NCBI RefSeq assembly: GCF_003207815.1
Contig: NZ_NKTX01000005.1
Coordinates: forward strand, 1 to 64,000
DNA from: Komagataeibacter oboediens
Lineage (GTDB): Bacteria > Pseudomonadota > Alphaproteobacteria > Acetobacterales > Acetobacteraceae
DNA length: 64,000 bases
Direction: 5' to 3'
Positions 8,265-17,084 of this stretch are shown here, in pieces. The notes under the pieces are model-generated. The model was not told the DNA's origin. It saw only the letters and a program-made list of their open reading frames with translations, and ran no database searches. Position numbers and translations under genes: made by a program. The first letter of the stretch is position 1. Each line of letters begins with the position of its first letter.

Positions 8265-8301
8265 AAACGGGTCGTCCCAACGGGCGGCCCGTTTTGTTTT
8301 T
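8265..8301 (+). terminator. Intrinsic terminator after rplT
   Basis: A 13-bp stem (8265-8277 with 8282-8294, mostly GC, with two T-G wobbles) closes a 4-nt loop and is followed by TGTTTTT. This is a textbook Rho-independent terminator for the rpmI-rplT transcript, 37 nt past the rplT stop. Confidence 0.9.
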
Positions 8302-8416
8302 AATGCAATGCCCGTGCCGCAGTCGATGCCGGTGGCGGACACAATTCCATGCGCCGGGTCTGGCCCGCCGGTAGATCGATACCAGCCCGCCCGGACGTGA
8401 GCCTGTGCGAGGTGCT

Positions 8417-9487
8417 ATGAGTGACGATCTCGAAACCCTGAGGGAACAGACAGTTCAGGCACTCGCTGCCGCAACCGACCAGCGCGCGTGGGATGCGGTG
8501 CGCGTCGGCACGCTGGGCAAGTCGGGCACGCTGACCGCACTCCTCAAGCAACTCGGGCGCATGACACCGGATGAGCGGCGCACGCGGGGTGCCGCCCTGA
8601 ACCGGCTGCGCGACGACCTGTCCCGCCTGATCGAGGCGCGTGGGCAGGAACTGGAAACCGAGGCGCTGAACGCCCGTCTGGCTGCGGAACGCGTGGACGT
8701 GACGCTGCCCTGCGCGCCGGAAGCGGACGGCGCGCTGCATCCCATCACCCGCACGATCGAGGAAATGGCCGCCATTTTCGGCGCGATGGGGTTCCAGATC
8801 GCCGAAGGGCCGGATATCGAAAGCGACTGGCACAATTTCTCGGCCCTGAACACGCCCGCGCACCATCCCGCCCGCACGGATCAGGACACGTTCTACCTGC
8901 CCGCCGAAGCCGAGGGCCAGCCCGAACGCGTACTGCGCACCCAGACATCGGGCGTGCAGATCCGCACCATGCTGGCGAAAGAGCCGCCCATCCGCATCAT
9001 CGCCCCCGGCCGGACCTACCGCGCCGACCACGATGCCACCCATTCGCCCATGTTCCACCAGTGCGAGGGACTGGTGATCGAGAAGGGGATCACGCTGGGG
9101 CACCTCAAGGGCTGCCTGTCGGATTTCCTGCGCGCGTTTTTCCAGATGCCCGACCTGCCGGTGCGCTTCCGCGCGTCCTATTTTCCCTTTACCGAACCGT
9201 CTATGGAAATCGACATCGGCTGGTCGCGTAGGACCGGGCAGATCGGCGCGGGCGATGACTGGCTGGAGGTGCTGGGCGCGGGCATGGTCCACCCCCGCGT
9301 GCTGGCCAATTGCGGGCTGGATGCACGGGAATGGCAGGGGTTCGCCTTTGGCATGGGGATCGAGCGCCTGACCATGCTGCGCCATGGCATTCCCGACCTG
9401 CGCTCGTTTTATGAAAGCGATGTCCGCTGGCTACGCCACTATGGCACCAGCCCCCTGTCTCCCGCCCCGCTGCACGAAGGTCTGTGA
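8417..9487 (+). CDS. pheS: Phenylalanine--tRNA ligase alpha subunit
   Basis: 356-aa class II aminoacyl-tRNA synthetase catalytic subunit of the cytoplasmic PheS2-PheT2 enzyme. An N-terminal helical tRNA-binding region (about 1-90) leads into the catalytic core with HPITRTIEEMAAIFGAMGF, the LRTQTSGVQIR and GRTYRADHDATHSPMFHQ segments, motif 2 (RASYFPFTEPSMEID) and motif 3 (FAFGMGIERLTML). The ATG at 8417 (MSDDLETL) fits the family start; a GTG four codons upstream is less likely. pheT begins 3 nt after the stop, so the subunits are coupled. The gene follows the rplT terminator and has its own 120-nt upstream region. Confidence 0.97.
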   Translation: MSDDLETLREQTVQALAAATDQRAWDAVRVGTLGKSGTLTALLKQLGRMTPDERRTRGAALNRLRDDLSRLIEARGQELETEALNARLAAERVDVTLPCAPEADGALHPITRTIEEMAAIFGAMGFQIAEGPDIESDWHNFSALNTPAHHPARTDQDTFYLPAEAEGQPERVLRTQTSGVQIRTMLAKEPPIRIIAPGRTYRADHDATHSPMFHQCEGLVIEKGITLGHLKGCLSDFLRAFFQMPDLPVRFRASYFPFTEPSMEIDIGWSRRTGQIGAGDDWLEVLGAGMVHPRVLANCGLDAREWQGFAFGMGIERLTMLRHGIPDLRSFYESDVRWLRHYGTSPLSPAPLHEGL

Positions 9488-9490
9488 TCG

Positions 9491-11953
9491 ATGAAGTTCT
9501 CCCTGTCATGGCTGCGCGAGCATCTTGAGACCACGGCGACGGTGGAAGAAATCTGCGCCACGCTGAACACCATCGGGCTGGAAGTTGAAGGGGTGGAAGA
9601 CCTCGGCGCCACGCTGGCATCCTTCCGCACCGCCCGCATCATTGAAGCGGCCCAGCACCCCAATGCCGATCGCCTGCGCGTGTGTCAGGTCGATGCGGGC
9701 GAAGGGTTCGAGCGCGTTCAGGTCGTCTGTGGTGCGCCCAATGCGCGTGCGGGGCTGCATGTGATCTTTGCCCCGCCGGGCACCTTCATCCCCGCCAGCG
9801 GCATGACCATCAAGGCCGGGAAGCTGCGTGGCGAGGCCAGTGGCGGCATGCTGTGCTCGCTGCGTGAACTGGGACTGGGCGAGGAAACGGACGGCATCGC
9901 CGAACTGCCTGAAGGCACCGCGCCGGGGCAGTCCTATGCGCTGTTCGCCAGGCTGGATGATCCGGTCATCGACATCGCGATCACGCCCAACCGGGGCGAC
10001 GCGCTGGCGGTGCGCGGCGTGGCACGCGACCTCGCGGCGGCGGGCCTTGGTACATTGAAGCCATGGCTTGCGGACACGGTGGACGGGCGCTTTGACAGCC
10101 CCATCAACTGGCGCATCACGTTTCCCGAAGCCTGCCCGTGGGTTCTGGGGCGCGTCATTCGCGGCGTGAAGAACGGCCCCAGCCCGGACTGGCTGAAGCG
10201 GCGGCTGGAATCCGTTGGCCTGCGTCCGGTATCCGCACTGGTGGACATTACCAATTTCTTCGCCTTCGACCTTGGTCGTCCGCTGCACGTGTTTGACGTG
10301 GACAGGCTGATGGGTTCGGAGCTGACCATCTGCCGTGGCGCGGGTGAAACCTTCACCGCGCTGGATGGCAGCGAACACGTCATGACGCCGGATGACTGCG
10401 TGATTGCTGACGGGCGCGGCGTGCAGTCGCTGGCCGGGATCATGGGCGGGGCGGACAGCGGGGTCAGTGATGACACCACGACCGTGTTCGTGGAATGCGC
10501 GCTGTTCGATCCCGTGACCATCGCCCTGTCGGGGCGGCGGCACAACCTGCATTCCGATGCGCGCCAGCGTTTCGAGCGCGGCGTGGACCAGGCCCTGCCG
10601 CCTGCGGCGCTGGAAGCTGCCACGCGCATGATCCTTGACCTGTGCGGGGGGGAAGCGGGCAACGTGGTCTCCGCCGGGGCCGAGCCGGCATGGCAGCGGC
10701 AGGCGCATCTGGAATTCGCCCGGCTGGAAACGCTGGGCGGATTGGTGGAAGAACCTGACCACGCGGTCCACCTGCTGGAGGGGCTGGGCTTCAGGGTGCG
10801 GGAATGTGACGCGCGGCGTGTGGTGGTGGATGTGCCGTCGTGGCGCAATGACATCGCAACGCCCATGCTGCTGGACCAGCAGCCTGACCTGCCGCCCGCC
10901 CGTGCGCAGGCAGCAGCGGAAGGAGCGGCGGTCATTGACCCCGAAGTGGACCTGATCGAGGAAGTGCTGCGCCTGCGTGGACTGGACAGCGTGCCTGCCG
11001 TCTCCCTGCCGGTGGACAACGCGGTGCCGCTGCCTGCCTTTACCCCGCGGCAGGGCCGTATCGCCAGCCTGCGCCGCCGACTGGCGGCGCGTGGGCTGAT
11101 GGAAACGGTGGGCTTTTCCTTCGTGGCGATGGATCAGGCTGCCGAATTCGGTGAAACGCCTGCGGACCTGCACCTGCTTAACCCCATTGCGGCCGATCTG
11201 GATCAGATGCGGCCCACGCCGCTGGTCAACCTGTTGGCTGCGGTAAAAGGCAATGCCGCGCGTGGTTACCCCGACCTCGGGCTGTTCGAGGTCGGGCCCG
11301 CTTTTGGCCCGGATGGGCAGAAGCTGGTGGCTGCCGGTATCCGTAGCGGCCATTCCGCGCGTCTGCCCGGCCACCCCGCGCAGCCGGTTGACCTGTGGCA
11401 GGCGAAGGCCGATGCGCTGGCGGGTCTGGCTGCCGCCGGGGCTGCGATGGAAGGGCTTGGCATTACTACGGATGCACCGTCCTATTACCATCCGGGCCGT
11501 TCGGGTGTGATCCGGCAGGGGCCGAAGCTGGTGCTGGGGCATTTCGGGCAGTTGCATCCTGCCCTGCTGGCCGCGCGTGGCATTGACGTGCCGGTCTGCG
11601 CGTTCACGCTATATCCCGATGCGGTGCCCGAACCCAAGCGCAAGCGTAAGGCGCCCCCGGCACTGTCGGCGTTCCAGCCGCTCAAGCGTGATTTTGCCTT
11701 TGTGGTAACGACTGACGTTCCGGCGGAAAAGCTGCTGAAGGCCGTCAGGGGGGCCGAGCGGAACCTGATTGTGGCCGTCAGCCTGTTTGACGTTTATGAA
11801 GGCGACAAGATCCCGGCGGGACACAGGTCGCTGGGCGTGGAGATAACCCTTCAGCCAATGGACAGGACCCTGACCGATGCGGAAATCGAAGCTGTCTGTG
11901 ATCGGGTGGTCGCTGCCGCGCAGAAAAGCTGCAATGCCGTCCTGCGTGGCTGA
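9491..11953 (+). CDS. pheT: Phenylalanine--tRNA ligase beta subunit
   Basis: 820-aa beta subunit. The order is an N-terminal extension (MKFSLSWLREHL), an EMAP-type tRNA-binding domain at about 40-150 (AAQHPNADRLRVCQVDAG), B3/B4 editing region, B5 domain, the class II-like core, and the C-terminal FDX-ACB anticodon-binding domain (LKRDFAFVVT to the end). The editing domain hydrolyses Tyr-tRNA(Phe). A segment of roughly 30 residues (about 456-484) lies between SWRNDI and DLIEEVLRLRGL, where E. coli-type proteins have only a short link; it may be a family-level insertion. The gene overlaps the next coding region by 20 nt. Confidence 0.96.
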   Translation: MKFSLSWLREHLETTATVEEICATLNTIGLEVEGVEDLGATLASFRTARIIEAAQHPNADRLRVCQVDAGEGFERVQVVCGAPNARAGLHVIFAPPGTFIPASGMTIKAGKLRGEASGGMLCSLRELGLGEETDGIAELPEGTAPGQSYALFARLDDPVIDIAITPNRGDALAVRGVARDLAAAGLGTLKPWLADTVDGRFDSPINWRITFPEACPWVLGRVIRGVKNGPSPDWLKRRLESVGLRPVSALVDITNFFAFDLGRPLHVFDVDRLMGSELTICRGAGETFTALDGSEHVMTPDDCVIADGRGVQSLAGIMGGADSGVSDDTTTVFVECALFDPVTIALSGRRHNLHSDARQRFERGVDQALPPAALEAATRMILDLCGGEAGNVVSAGAEPAWQRQAHLEFARLETLGGLVEEPDHAVHLLEGLGFRVRECDARRVVVDVPSWRNDIATPMLLDQQPDLPPARAQAAAEGAAVIDPEVDLIEEVLRLRGLDSVPAVSLPVDNAVPLPAFTPRQGRIASLRRRLAARGLMETVGFSFVAMDQAAEFGETPADLHLLNPIAADLDQMRPTPLVNLLAAVKGNAARGYPDLGLFEVGPAFGPDGQKLVAAGIRSGHSARLPGHPAQPVDLWQAKADALAGLAAAGAAMEGLGITTDAPSYYHPGRSGVIRQGPKLVLGHFGQLHPALLAARGIDVPVCAFTLYPDAVPEPKRKRKAPPALSAFQPLKRDFAFVVTTDVPAEKLLKAVRGAERNLIVAVSLFDVYEGDKIPAGHRSLGVEITLQPMDRTLTDAEIEAVCDRVVAAAQKSCNAVLRG

Positions 11954-12977
11954 ACGCGAGCGGGTGCGCGGCGCCTGCCGGGGTATCGGGCTGGGGACGG
12001 CGGTGGTGCTGGGCCTTGCCGGTGCCGCGGCCCATGCCACCGAAATCATCGGGGCGGGGTCCAGCTTTGGCGCGCCCATTTACGGGGCATGGGGCGAAGG
12101 GGTCGCGCACGATACGGATATCCGCCTGAATTACCAGACCATCGGGTCGGGTGCCGGGCAGAATCAGGTCAAGGCCCGCACGGTGGATTTCGGCGCATCC
12201 GACGCGCCCATGACCGCGGCGCAACTGGCGCAGTTCCACCTGATCCAGTTCCCCACGGTCATGGGGGCGATCGTGCCGGTCGTGAACCTGCCCGGTGTGG
12301 ATACCAGCCACCTGCACCTGACGGGGGAACTGCTGGCGCGGCTGTACGCGGGGGACATCACCATGTGGAATGACCCCCGGATTGCCGCGGAAAACCCGGA
12401 TATGACCCTGCCCGCCATGCCGGTGGCCCCGGTGCGACGCGCGGACGGGTCCGGCACGACGTTCGTGTTCACGTCCTACCTTGCCCGTGTCTCACCGCAA
12501 TGGGCGAAGGAACAGGGCAGCGGGACATCCATCGAATGGCCGGTGGGCGAGGGCGCGCGTGGCAATGACGGCATCGCCGCCGCCGTGCGCAATACCGAAG
12601 GCAGCATCGGTTACCTTGAATATGCCTATGCGGCGGGCAACCACATGGCGATTGCCGAGATGCGCAACCACCATGGGGATCTGGTCGCCGCCGGGCCGGA
12701 CAGTTTCAGCCAGGCGGTCACGACCGCGCGCTGGGCTACTGATGACAGTCATTCCGCCGATGTGCTGGATGGCGATGGCCCGGGTGCATGGCCCATCATG
12801 GCCGCGACCTATGTGCTGATCCCGACAGACCGGGCGGATACGCCGCAGGGCAGGGCGGTACGCGCGTTCTTTGACTGGAGCATGCAGCATGGCGGTGACG
12901 CGGCCCTTGCGCTGCGTTACGTGCCGTTGCCCGATAATATCCGTATCACCATACGCGGCCTGCTTGAAACGCACTGA
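11934..12977 (+). CDS. PstS-like phosphate-binding periplasmic protein (orphan)
   Basis: 347 aa. A signal peptide with a hydrophobic core (GLGTAVVLGLAGAAAHA) and a likely cut before TEIIGAGSSF is followed by a PstS-type binding domain: GAGSSFGAPIYGAW, SGAGQNQVKARTVDFGASDAPM, and RADGSGTTFVFTSYL, the usual phosphate-contacting segments. The start is placed at 11934, overlapping pheT by 20 nt; a GTG at 11964 is also possible. No pstC, pstA, pstB or phoU is nearby, so it either serves a transporter elsewhere or works as a sensor or scavenger. Position behind pheT suggests read-through expression. A strong inverted repeat follows. Confidence 0.85.
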   Translation: MPSCVAERERVRGACRGIGLGTAVVLGLAGAAAHATEIIGAGSSFGAPIYGAWGEGVAHDTDIRLNYQTIGSGAGQNQVKARTVDFGASDAPMTAAQLAQFHLIQFPTVMGAIVPVVNLPGVDTSHLHLTGELLARLYAGDITMWNDPRIAAENPDMTLPAMPVAPVRRADGSGTTFVFTSYLARVSPQWAKEQGSGTSIEWPVGEGARGNDGIAAAVRNTEGSIGYLEYAYAAGNHMAIAEMRNHHGDLVAAGPDSFSQAVTTARWATDDSHSADVLDGDGPGAWPIMAATYVLIPTDRADTPQGRAVRAFFDWSMQHGGDAALALRYVPLPDNIRITIRGLLETH

Positions 12978-12982
12978 AACGA

Positions 12983-13028
12983 CGCAGACAGTACCACGGC
13001 CGGACCCGGGGCCGTGGTACTGTCTGCG
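12983..13028. repeat. Perfect 19-bp inverted repeat between PstS-like gene and lpxB
   Basis: Arms 12983-13001 and 13010-13028 are exact reverse complements around an 8-nt GC-rich spacer. It starts 5 nt after the PstS-like stop codon. There is no T tract immediately after the stem. As RNA it would be an extremely stable hairpin, suited to termination or 3'-end protection; as DNA it could be a protein site or a mobile palindromic element. Confidence 0.85.
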
Positions 13029-13177
13029 GGTGCTGCGCACAGGGAATGCCGCTTGAAAACAGGTGGTACCCGGACCCTTTTACGGGCTTTTCAGATGGAA
13101 CCGGCAGGTCTGCGTAACGGTGTATTTTTACAACCGGCATTTGCGCTGGCTGACCCGACACGATAAGCCGGTCAGGC

Positions 13178-14407
13178 ATGACTGACACTTTCCCTACGCA
13201 CGCGGTCCCCGCGACGGTTTCCGCTGGCCCCACCATCTGGATCATGGCGGGGGAGGCCAGTGGCGATGTTCTGGGCGGTCGCCTCATGGCGGCGCTGCGG
13301 GCGGTATGCCCTGGCGTACGGTTCGCGGGAATTGGTGGCGAGCGCATGCAGGCGCAGGGACTGCACACCCTGTTTCCCCTGCGTGACCTTGCCGTCATGG
13401 GGCTGTTGGAGGTGCTGCCCAAAATCCGGCATCTTTCACGCAGGCTGGATCAGGCGGTGTCGGATATTGCCAGCCGGCGACCCGATCTGGTCATAACCAT
13501 CGACAGTCCCGGCTTTACCCTGCGGCTGCTGCGACGGATTGCGCCTTTGTCCATCCCCCGGTTGCATTATGTCGCCCCCCAGGTCTGGGCATGGCGCGAA
13601 CACCGGGTCCGTGAGTTCCCCGGATTGTGGGAACGCATGCTGTGCCTGCTGCCATTCGAGCCGGAATTCTTTGCCCGGCACGGGATCGAGGCACGTTTTG
13701 TCGGCCATCCCGTCGTGCAGTCTGGTGCGGATGGTGGCGATGGCGCGGCGTTCCGTGCGCGTCATGCGATTGCGGCGGACGCGCCCGTTCTGGTGCTCAT
13801 GCCCGGCAGCCGCCGGTCCGAGGCGCCGCGCCTGCTGCCGGTATTCGGGCGTATGCTGGCCATCCTGCAGAACCGGGTACCCGGTATCGTGCCCGTGGTG
13901 CCCGTCGCCCCGGTGATTGCCGATATCGTGCGCAGGGGCGTGGCGAAATGGCCGGTACGTCCCCTGATCGTGACGGATGTCGATGACAAGCACGATGCGT
14001 TTGCCGCGGCTGATGCCGCACTGACCAAATCGGGCACATCCACGCTGGAGCTGGCCATCGCCAATGTGCCCATGGCGGTAACCTACCGCGTTAATCCGCT
14101 GACCGCGGCCATGGTACGGCGGCTGATCCGGGTGCCATATGTGGCCATGGTCAACCTGCTGTCAGGCCACAGGCTGGTGCCGGAACTGCTGCAGGAACGC
14201 TGCACCCCGGACCTGCTGGCGGCAACGGTTGAACGCCTGTTGTCCGATGAACGCTGCCGCAGCCTGCAACGGGCGGGATTTGGTGATATCCGTGCCGCCC
14301 TGCGCGGGCCCGGCGTGGACCCGGCGCAGGCGGCAGCGGCCGAAATCATGGATTTGCTGGGTTCTGTCCCTGCGCGGGGGGCGCTTCCGGCGCCGCACCC
14401 GGCGTAA
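13178..14407 (+). CDS. lpxB: Lipid-A-disaccharide synthase
   Basis: 409-aa GT19 glycosyltransferase that joins UDP-2,3-diacylglucosamine and lipid X to form the lipid A disaccharide at the inner membrane. Hallmarks are IMAGEASGDVLGGRLM near the start, GIGGERMQAQG, VMGLLEVLPKI, DSPGFTLRL, YVAPQVWAWR and GHPVVQ, then PGSRRSEAPRLLPVF and the donor-site KSGTSTLELA. The C-terminal 25 residues are Pro/Ala rich and unconserved, and their DNA is overlapped by an opposing small gene. lpxB stands outside the usual lpxD-fabZ-lpxA cluster here. waaA, lpxK and an lpxL-type gene lie about 18 kb away. Confidence 0.96.
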   Translation: MTDTFPTHAVPATVSAGPTIWIMAGEASGDVLGGRLMAALRAVCPGVRFAGIGGERMQAQGLHTLFPLRDLAVMGLLEVLPKIRHLSRRLDQAVSDIASRRPDLVITIDSPGFTLRLLRRIAPLSIPRLHYVAPQVWAWREHRVREFPGLWERMLCLLPFEPEFFARHGIEARFVGHPVVQSGADGGDGAAFRARHAIAADAPVLVLMPGSRRSEAPRLLPVFGRMLAILQNRVPGIVPVVPVAPVIADIVRRGVAKWPVRPLIVTDVDDKHDAFAAADAALTKSGTSTLELAIANVPMAVTYRVNPLTAAMVRRLIRVPYVAMVNLLSGHRLVPELLQERCTPDLLAATVERLLSDERCRSLQRAGFGDIRAALRGPGVDPAQAAAAEIMDLLGSVPARGALPAPHPA

Positions 14408-14588
14408 CAGGCGCCGAGGCGCCGGGGGGCAGGGGTTCGTTTTCCGATATCAGCGCATGCAGCTCCGTGCGCAGCATGAATACGCCCATGATCAGCGTGC
14501 CCATCACGGTAATCCCGATCCAGATCAGCTTGCTGATCTGTTCGCGCCGTTCTTCTTCATCCACCACGGGTTTATCAGGCTTTGCCAT
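14346..14588 (-). CDS. Small single-pass membrane protein of unknown function
   Basis: 80 aa: a charged N-terminus (MAKPDKPVVDEEERREQISK), one membrane helix (about 21-41, LIWIGITVMGTLIMGVFML) and a proline/alanine-rich C-terminus. The layout suggests an inner-membrane anchor with an acidic, charged cytoplasmic head and a disordered periplasmic tail, orientation inferred only. It begins inside the last codons of hisI (14-nt overlap), so it is probably translated with hisI, and its 3' end runs antisense through the last 62 nt of lpxB. No family recognised. Confidence 0.72.
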   Translation of the reverse strand: MAKPDKPVVDEEERREQISKLIWIGITVMGTLIMGVFMLRTELHALISENEPLPPGASAPVTPGAAPEAPPAQGQNPANP

Positions 14589-14991
14589 AGAGCGTCTCCA
14601 CTGCAACTTCCGGTCTGGTGATTTCCACGATCCCTTCGGGGCGCAGCGCGTTGTAGAAACAGCTCCGCCGGCCGGTATGGCAGGCAACGCCCTTCTGGTC
14701 TACCAGCAGCAGGATGGCGTCACGGTCACAGTCCAGGCGGGCGTCAACCAGCATCTGCACCTGCCCCGATGTTTCCCCCTTGCGCCACAGGCCGTGGCGG
14801 CTGCGTGAATAATAGCAGACGCGACCCGTGCGCAGCGTTTCATCCAGCGCTTCGGCATTCATCCATGCCAGCATCAGTATCTCACCACTGTCATGCTGCT
14901 GTGCAATGGCGGTGATCAGGCCGTCTTCATTGAATTTGACCCGGTCGATCATGGCCGTGCGTACGGCCTGGTCCGGGGGAGTATAGGGCAT
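14575..14991 (-). CDS. hisI: Phosphoribosyl-AMP cyclohydrolase
   Basis: 138-aa monofunctional HisI that opens the purine ring of PR-AMP in histidine synthesis. Diagnostic elements are LMLAWMNAEAL, YYSRSRHGLWRKGETSG (about 60-75), the Mg-binding DCDRDA (Asp near 87, 89, 91) and zinc cysteines near 88, 104 and 111 (CHTGRRSCF). The HisE pyrophosphohydrolase domain found fused in enterobacteria is absent, as is usual in alphaproteobacteria. No other his gene is in the window. The gene overlaps the downstream small membrane protein gene by 14 nt. Confidence 0.95.
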   Translation of the reverse strand: MPYTPPDQAVRTAMIDRVKFNEDGLITAIAQQHDSGEILMLAWMNAEALDETLRTGRVCYYSRSRHGLWRKGETSGQVQMLVDARLDCDRDAILLLVDQKGVACHTGRRSCFYNALRPEGIVEITRPEVAVETLYGKA

Positions 14992-15040
14992 GTCTTTCCA
15001 ACCTTAAGAAACAGCGCGGATAGCCGGCGCGCAGGTAGTC

Positions 15041-15871
15041 CTATTCCGCCTTGGCGGGCAGGGTAAACCATTCGGGCACATGCACGTGCAGCGCATGGCC
15101 ATCCACGTTCAGTCCCGTATCGTTGATATGTTCATTGCGGATCATGGCCATGCCCACCTTGTCGCGTGAGGACCGCATTTCCCCGACCGTCGTATCACCG
15201 GATACGATGGGCGTGCCGGGCGCGGGCAGGTCATGGTGGGATGTGACCGGCAGCAGGTGACGGCGCACCAGCCCGCGGTACCGGGTGCGCGCGGTCAGTT
15301 CCTGGCCCATGTAGCAGCCCTTGGTCCATGAAATGCCGTTCAGCTGGTCGAAATTGGCTTCCAGCAGCAGGGTCTTGCCGCTTTCGCAGTCCCGCGCGCC
15401 ATCGGGCAGGCCCAGTGACAGGCGGAGGTGGTCGTACTCGACTTCATCCGCCGAAAGGGCCGCCATGGGGTGGCCCAGCAGGAACCGCCATCCCGCCTGT
15501 GGCAGGCGCGGGTCGGGGGCTGCGGGATATCCTTCGGGCGGGGTGACGTCTTCCCCCCATGCGGCATGCACGGCGTAACCCGTTTCGCTGATGTCCACAT
15601 CCGCGCGCAGGCGGTAGCGCGACAAGCGCTGGCGCAGCATGTCGGCCTGTGCCGCGTCACAGTCGACCAGCAGGCGCACGCCCTCAGGGTCGGCAAAGAC
15701 AAAGAAATCGGCCAGCCATTTGCCCTGTGCCGACAGGAAGGCGGTCCATACCGCATGACCGGGCGCGACCGCCGTCATGTCATTGGACACCAGTCCCTGC
15801 AGGAAGGAAACACGGTCCGCCCCGGAAATACCAAGTACGGCACGATCAGGAAGATGAGCAATTCTGGCCAT
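15041..15871 (-). CDS. YgfZ/GcvT-like folate-binding protein (Fe-S cluster maintenance)
   Basis: 276 aa from the ATG at 15871 (MARIAHLPDRAV). The key motif KGCYMGQELTAR with its conserved cysteine marks the YgfZ/IBA57 branch of the GcvT superfamily, which helps assemble or repair certain iron-sulfur enzymes such as the radical-SAM enzyme MiaB. The N-terminus ISGADRVSFLQGLVSNDM is also typical. A longer frame reaching 16024 would overlap the divergent glycosyltransferase gene and adds unconserved residues, so it is rejected. Divergent neighbour: GT9 glycosyltransferase. Confidence 0.85.
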   Translation of the reverse strand: MARIAHLPDRAVLGISGADRVSFLQGLVSNDMTAVAPGHAVWTAFLSAQGKWLADFFVFADPEGVRLLVDCDAAQADMLRQRLSRYRLRADVDISETGYAVHAAWGEDVTPPEGYPAAPDPRLPQAGWRFLLGHPMAALSADEVEYDHLRLSLGLPDGARDCESGKTLLLEANFDQLNGISWTKGCYMGQELTARTRYRGLVRRHLLPVTSHHDLPAPGTPIVSGDTTVGEMRSSRDKVGMAMIRNEHINDTGLNVDGHALHVHVPEWFTLPAKAE

Positions 15872-15956
15872 ACGCGCAATCTGGCCATGCCCGTGCCCGC
15901 AGGCAAGGGGTAAAGAGAGGTTGGCACGCAGGCAAAACCTGACTAGCACCACGAAA

Positions 15957-16871
15957 ATGCATATCCTGTTCATCACATCCACCCGGCTGGGGGATGCCAT
16001 CCTGTCCACCGGGCTGCTGGACACGCTGCTGCGGCGCTATCCGCTGGCGGATTTCACCATTGCCTGCGGGCCGGTGGCTGCCGGCCTGTTCGCGCACATG
16101 CCGCGCCGCGTGCGCACCATAGAAATGGTCAAGCAGCCATGGGACCGTCACTGGCTGGAACTGTGGCGGCAGTGCAGGGGGACAAAGTGGGATCTGTGCG
16201 TGGATCTGCGTGGGTCGGTCGTCAGCTATTTTCTGCGGGTGGGCAAACGCCATGTCATGCGGGGCGGCCGCAGGCCGGGGCGGCGCATTACCCATATCGG
16301 CAACTTGCTGGACCTTGACCCCGCTCCCCTGCCGGTTACGTGGACAAGCGCCGGGGAGCGCGCGCAGGCGGCATCCATGCTGCCCGATGGGCCACGCTGG
16401 ATCGCCCTTGGCCCGACGGCCAACTGGGATGGCAAGATCTGGCCTGCCGGGCGGTTTGTTGCGGTGTTCAGGGCCCTGCACGCGGATGATCCATCCCTGC
16501 GTCCCGTAATCCTGTACGGCCCCGGTGCGGCCGAGCGCACCCGCGCGCAGGCGGTGCTGGACCAGTTGCCCGATGCGCTGGATACGGGGGGCGGGCTGTC
16601 GGTCACGCAGGTGGCGGCGCTGCTGGCGCGATGCACGCTGTTCATCGGCAATGATTCGGGGCTTATGCACCTTGCGGCGGCATGCGGGATTCCCACGCTG
16701 GGCCTGTTCGGGCGCAGCCGGGCGTCGGAATACGCGCCTGCGGGCCCGTGGGCGCGCGTGGCCATGGCCCCCGGACCGGTGGGCGACGCCCCGATGGAAG
16801 GGCTGGCTGTTGCACAGGTCGTGACCACCGCAAGGGCGCTGTTGCGGGACAGATGGGGGTGGAAACGGTGA
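15957..16871 (+). CDS. Glycosyltransferase family 9 (heptosyltransferase-like)
   Basis: 304-aa GT-B protein. The N-terminus HILFITSTRLGDAILSTGLL is the ADP-heptosyltransferase opening, WDLCVDLRGS follows near 85, and the C-terminal donor-site block is FIGNDSGLMHLAAACGIPTL (about 227-246) followed by LFGRS. Members add heptose to the LPS inner core. Acetobacteraceae LPS cores are unusual, so the actual sugar may differ. The ATG at 15957 is chosen because the domain begins there. It is divergent from the ygfZ-like gene and stands alone, without waaC/waaF companions. Confidence 0.85.
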   Translation: MHILFITSTRLGDAILSTGLLDTLLRRYPLADFTIACGPVAAGLFAHMPRRVRTIEMVKQPWDRHWLELWRQCRGTKWDLCVDLRGSVVSYFLRVGKRHVMRGGRRPGRRITHIGNLLDLDPAPLPVTWTSAGERAQAASMLPDGPRWIALGPTANWDGKIWPAGRFVAVFRALHADDPSLRPVILYGPGAAERTRAQAVLDQLPDALDTGGGLSVTQVAALLARCTLFIGNDSGLMHLAAACGIPTLGLFGRSRASEYAPAGPWARVAMAPGPVGDAPMEGLAVAQVVTTARALLRDRWGWKR

Positions 16872-17084
16872 AAAACCCGAACTTTTTGCATTTCCGCCCC
16901 GCTTACGGCTGGCGGTGGAAAACGGCCCGGTCTATGTGATCGGACTGGCATGATGGCCCGGGACGGCGCATGGCCCCTGAACAGGGTGGTTTGCCGTGCC
17001 GTTTCAGGCCGGATATGCTGGGGTCGACAAACACGACGCGCCGTGCGCAGGGCGCCGCGCAAGCGAGCAGGGAACGACAGGAAC

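Noticed and set aside
9506-11557. Very long minus-strand open frame (over 680 codons) opposite pheT
   Set aside because: It lies wholly antisense to a strong pheT call, has His/Arg/Gln-rich unfamily-like composition, and arises from the GC-rich codon pattern.
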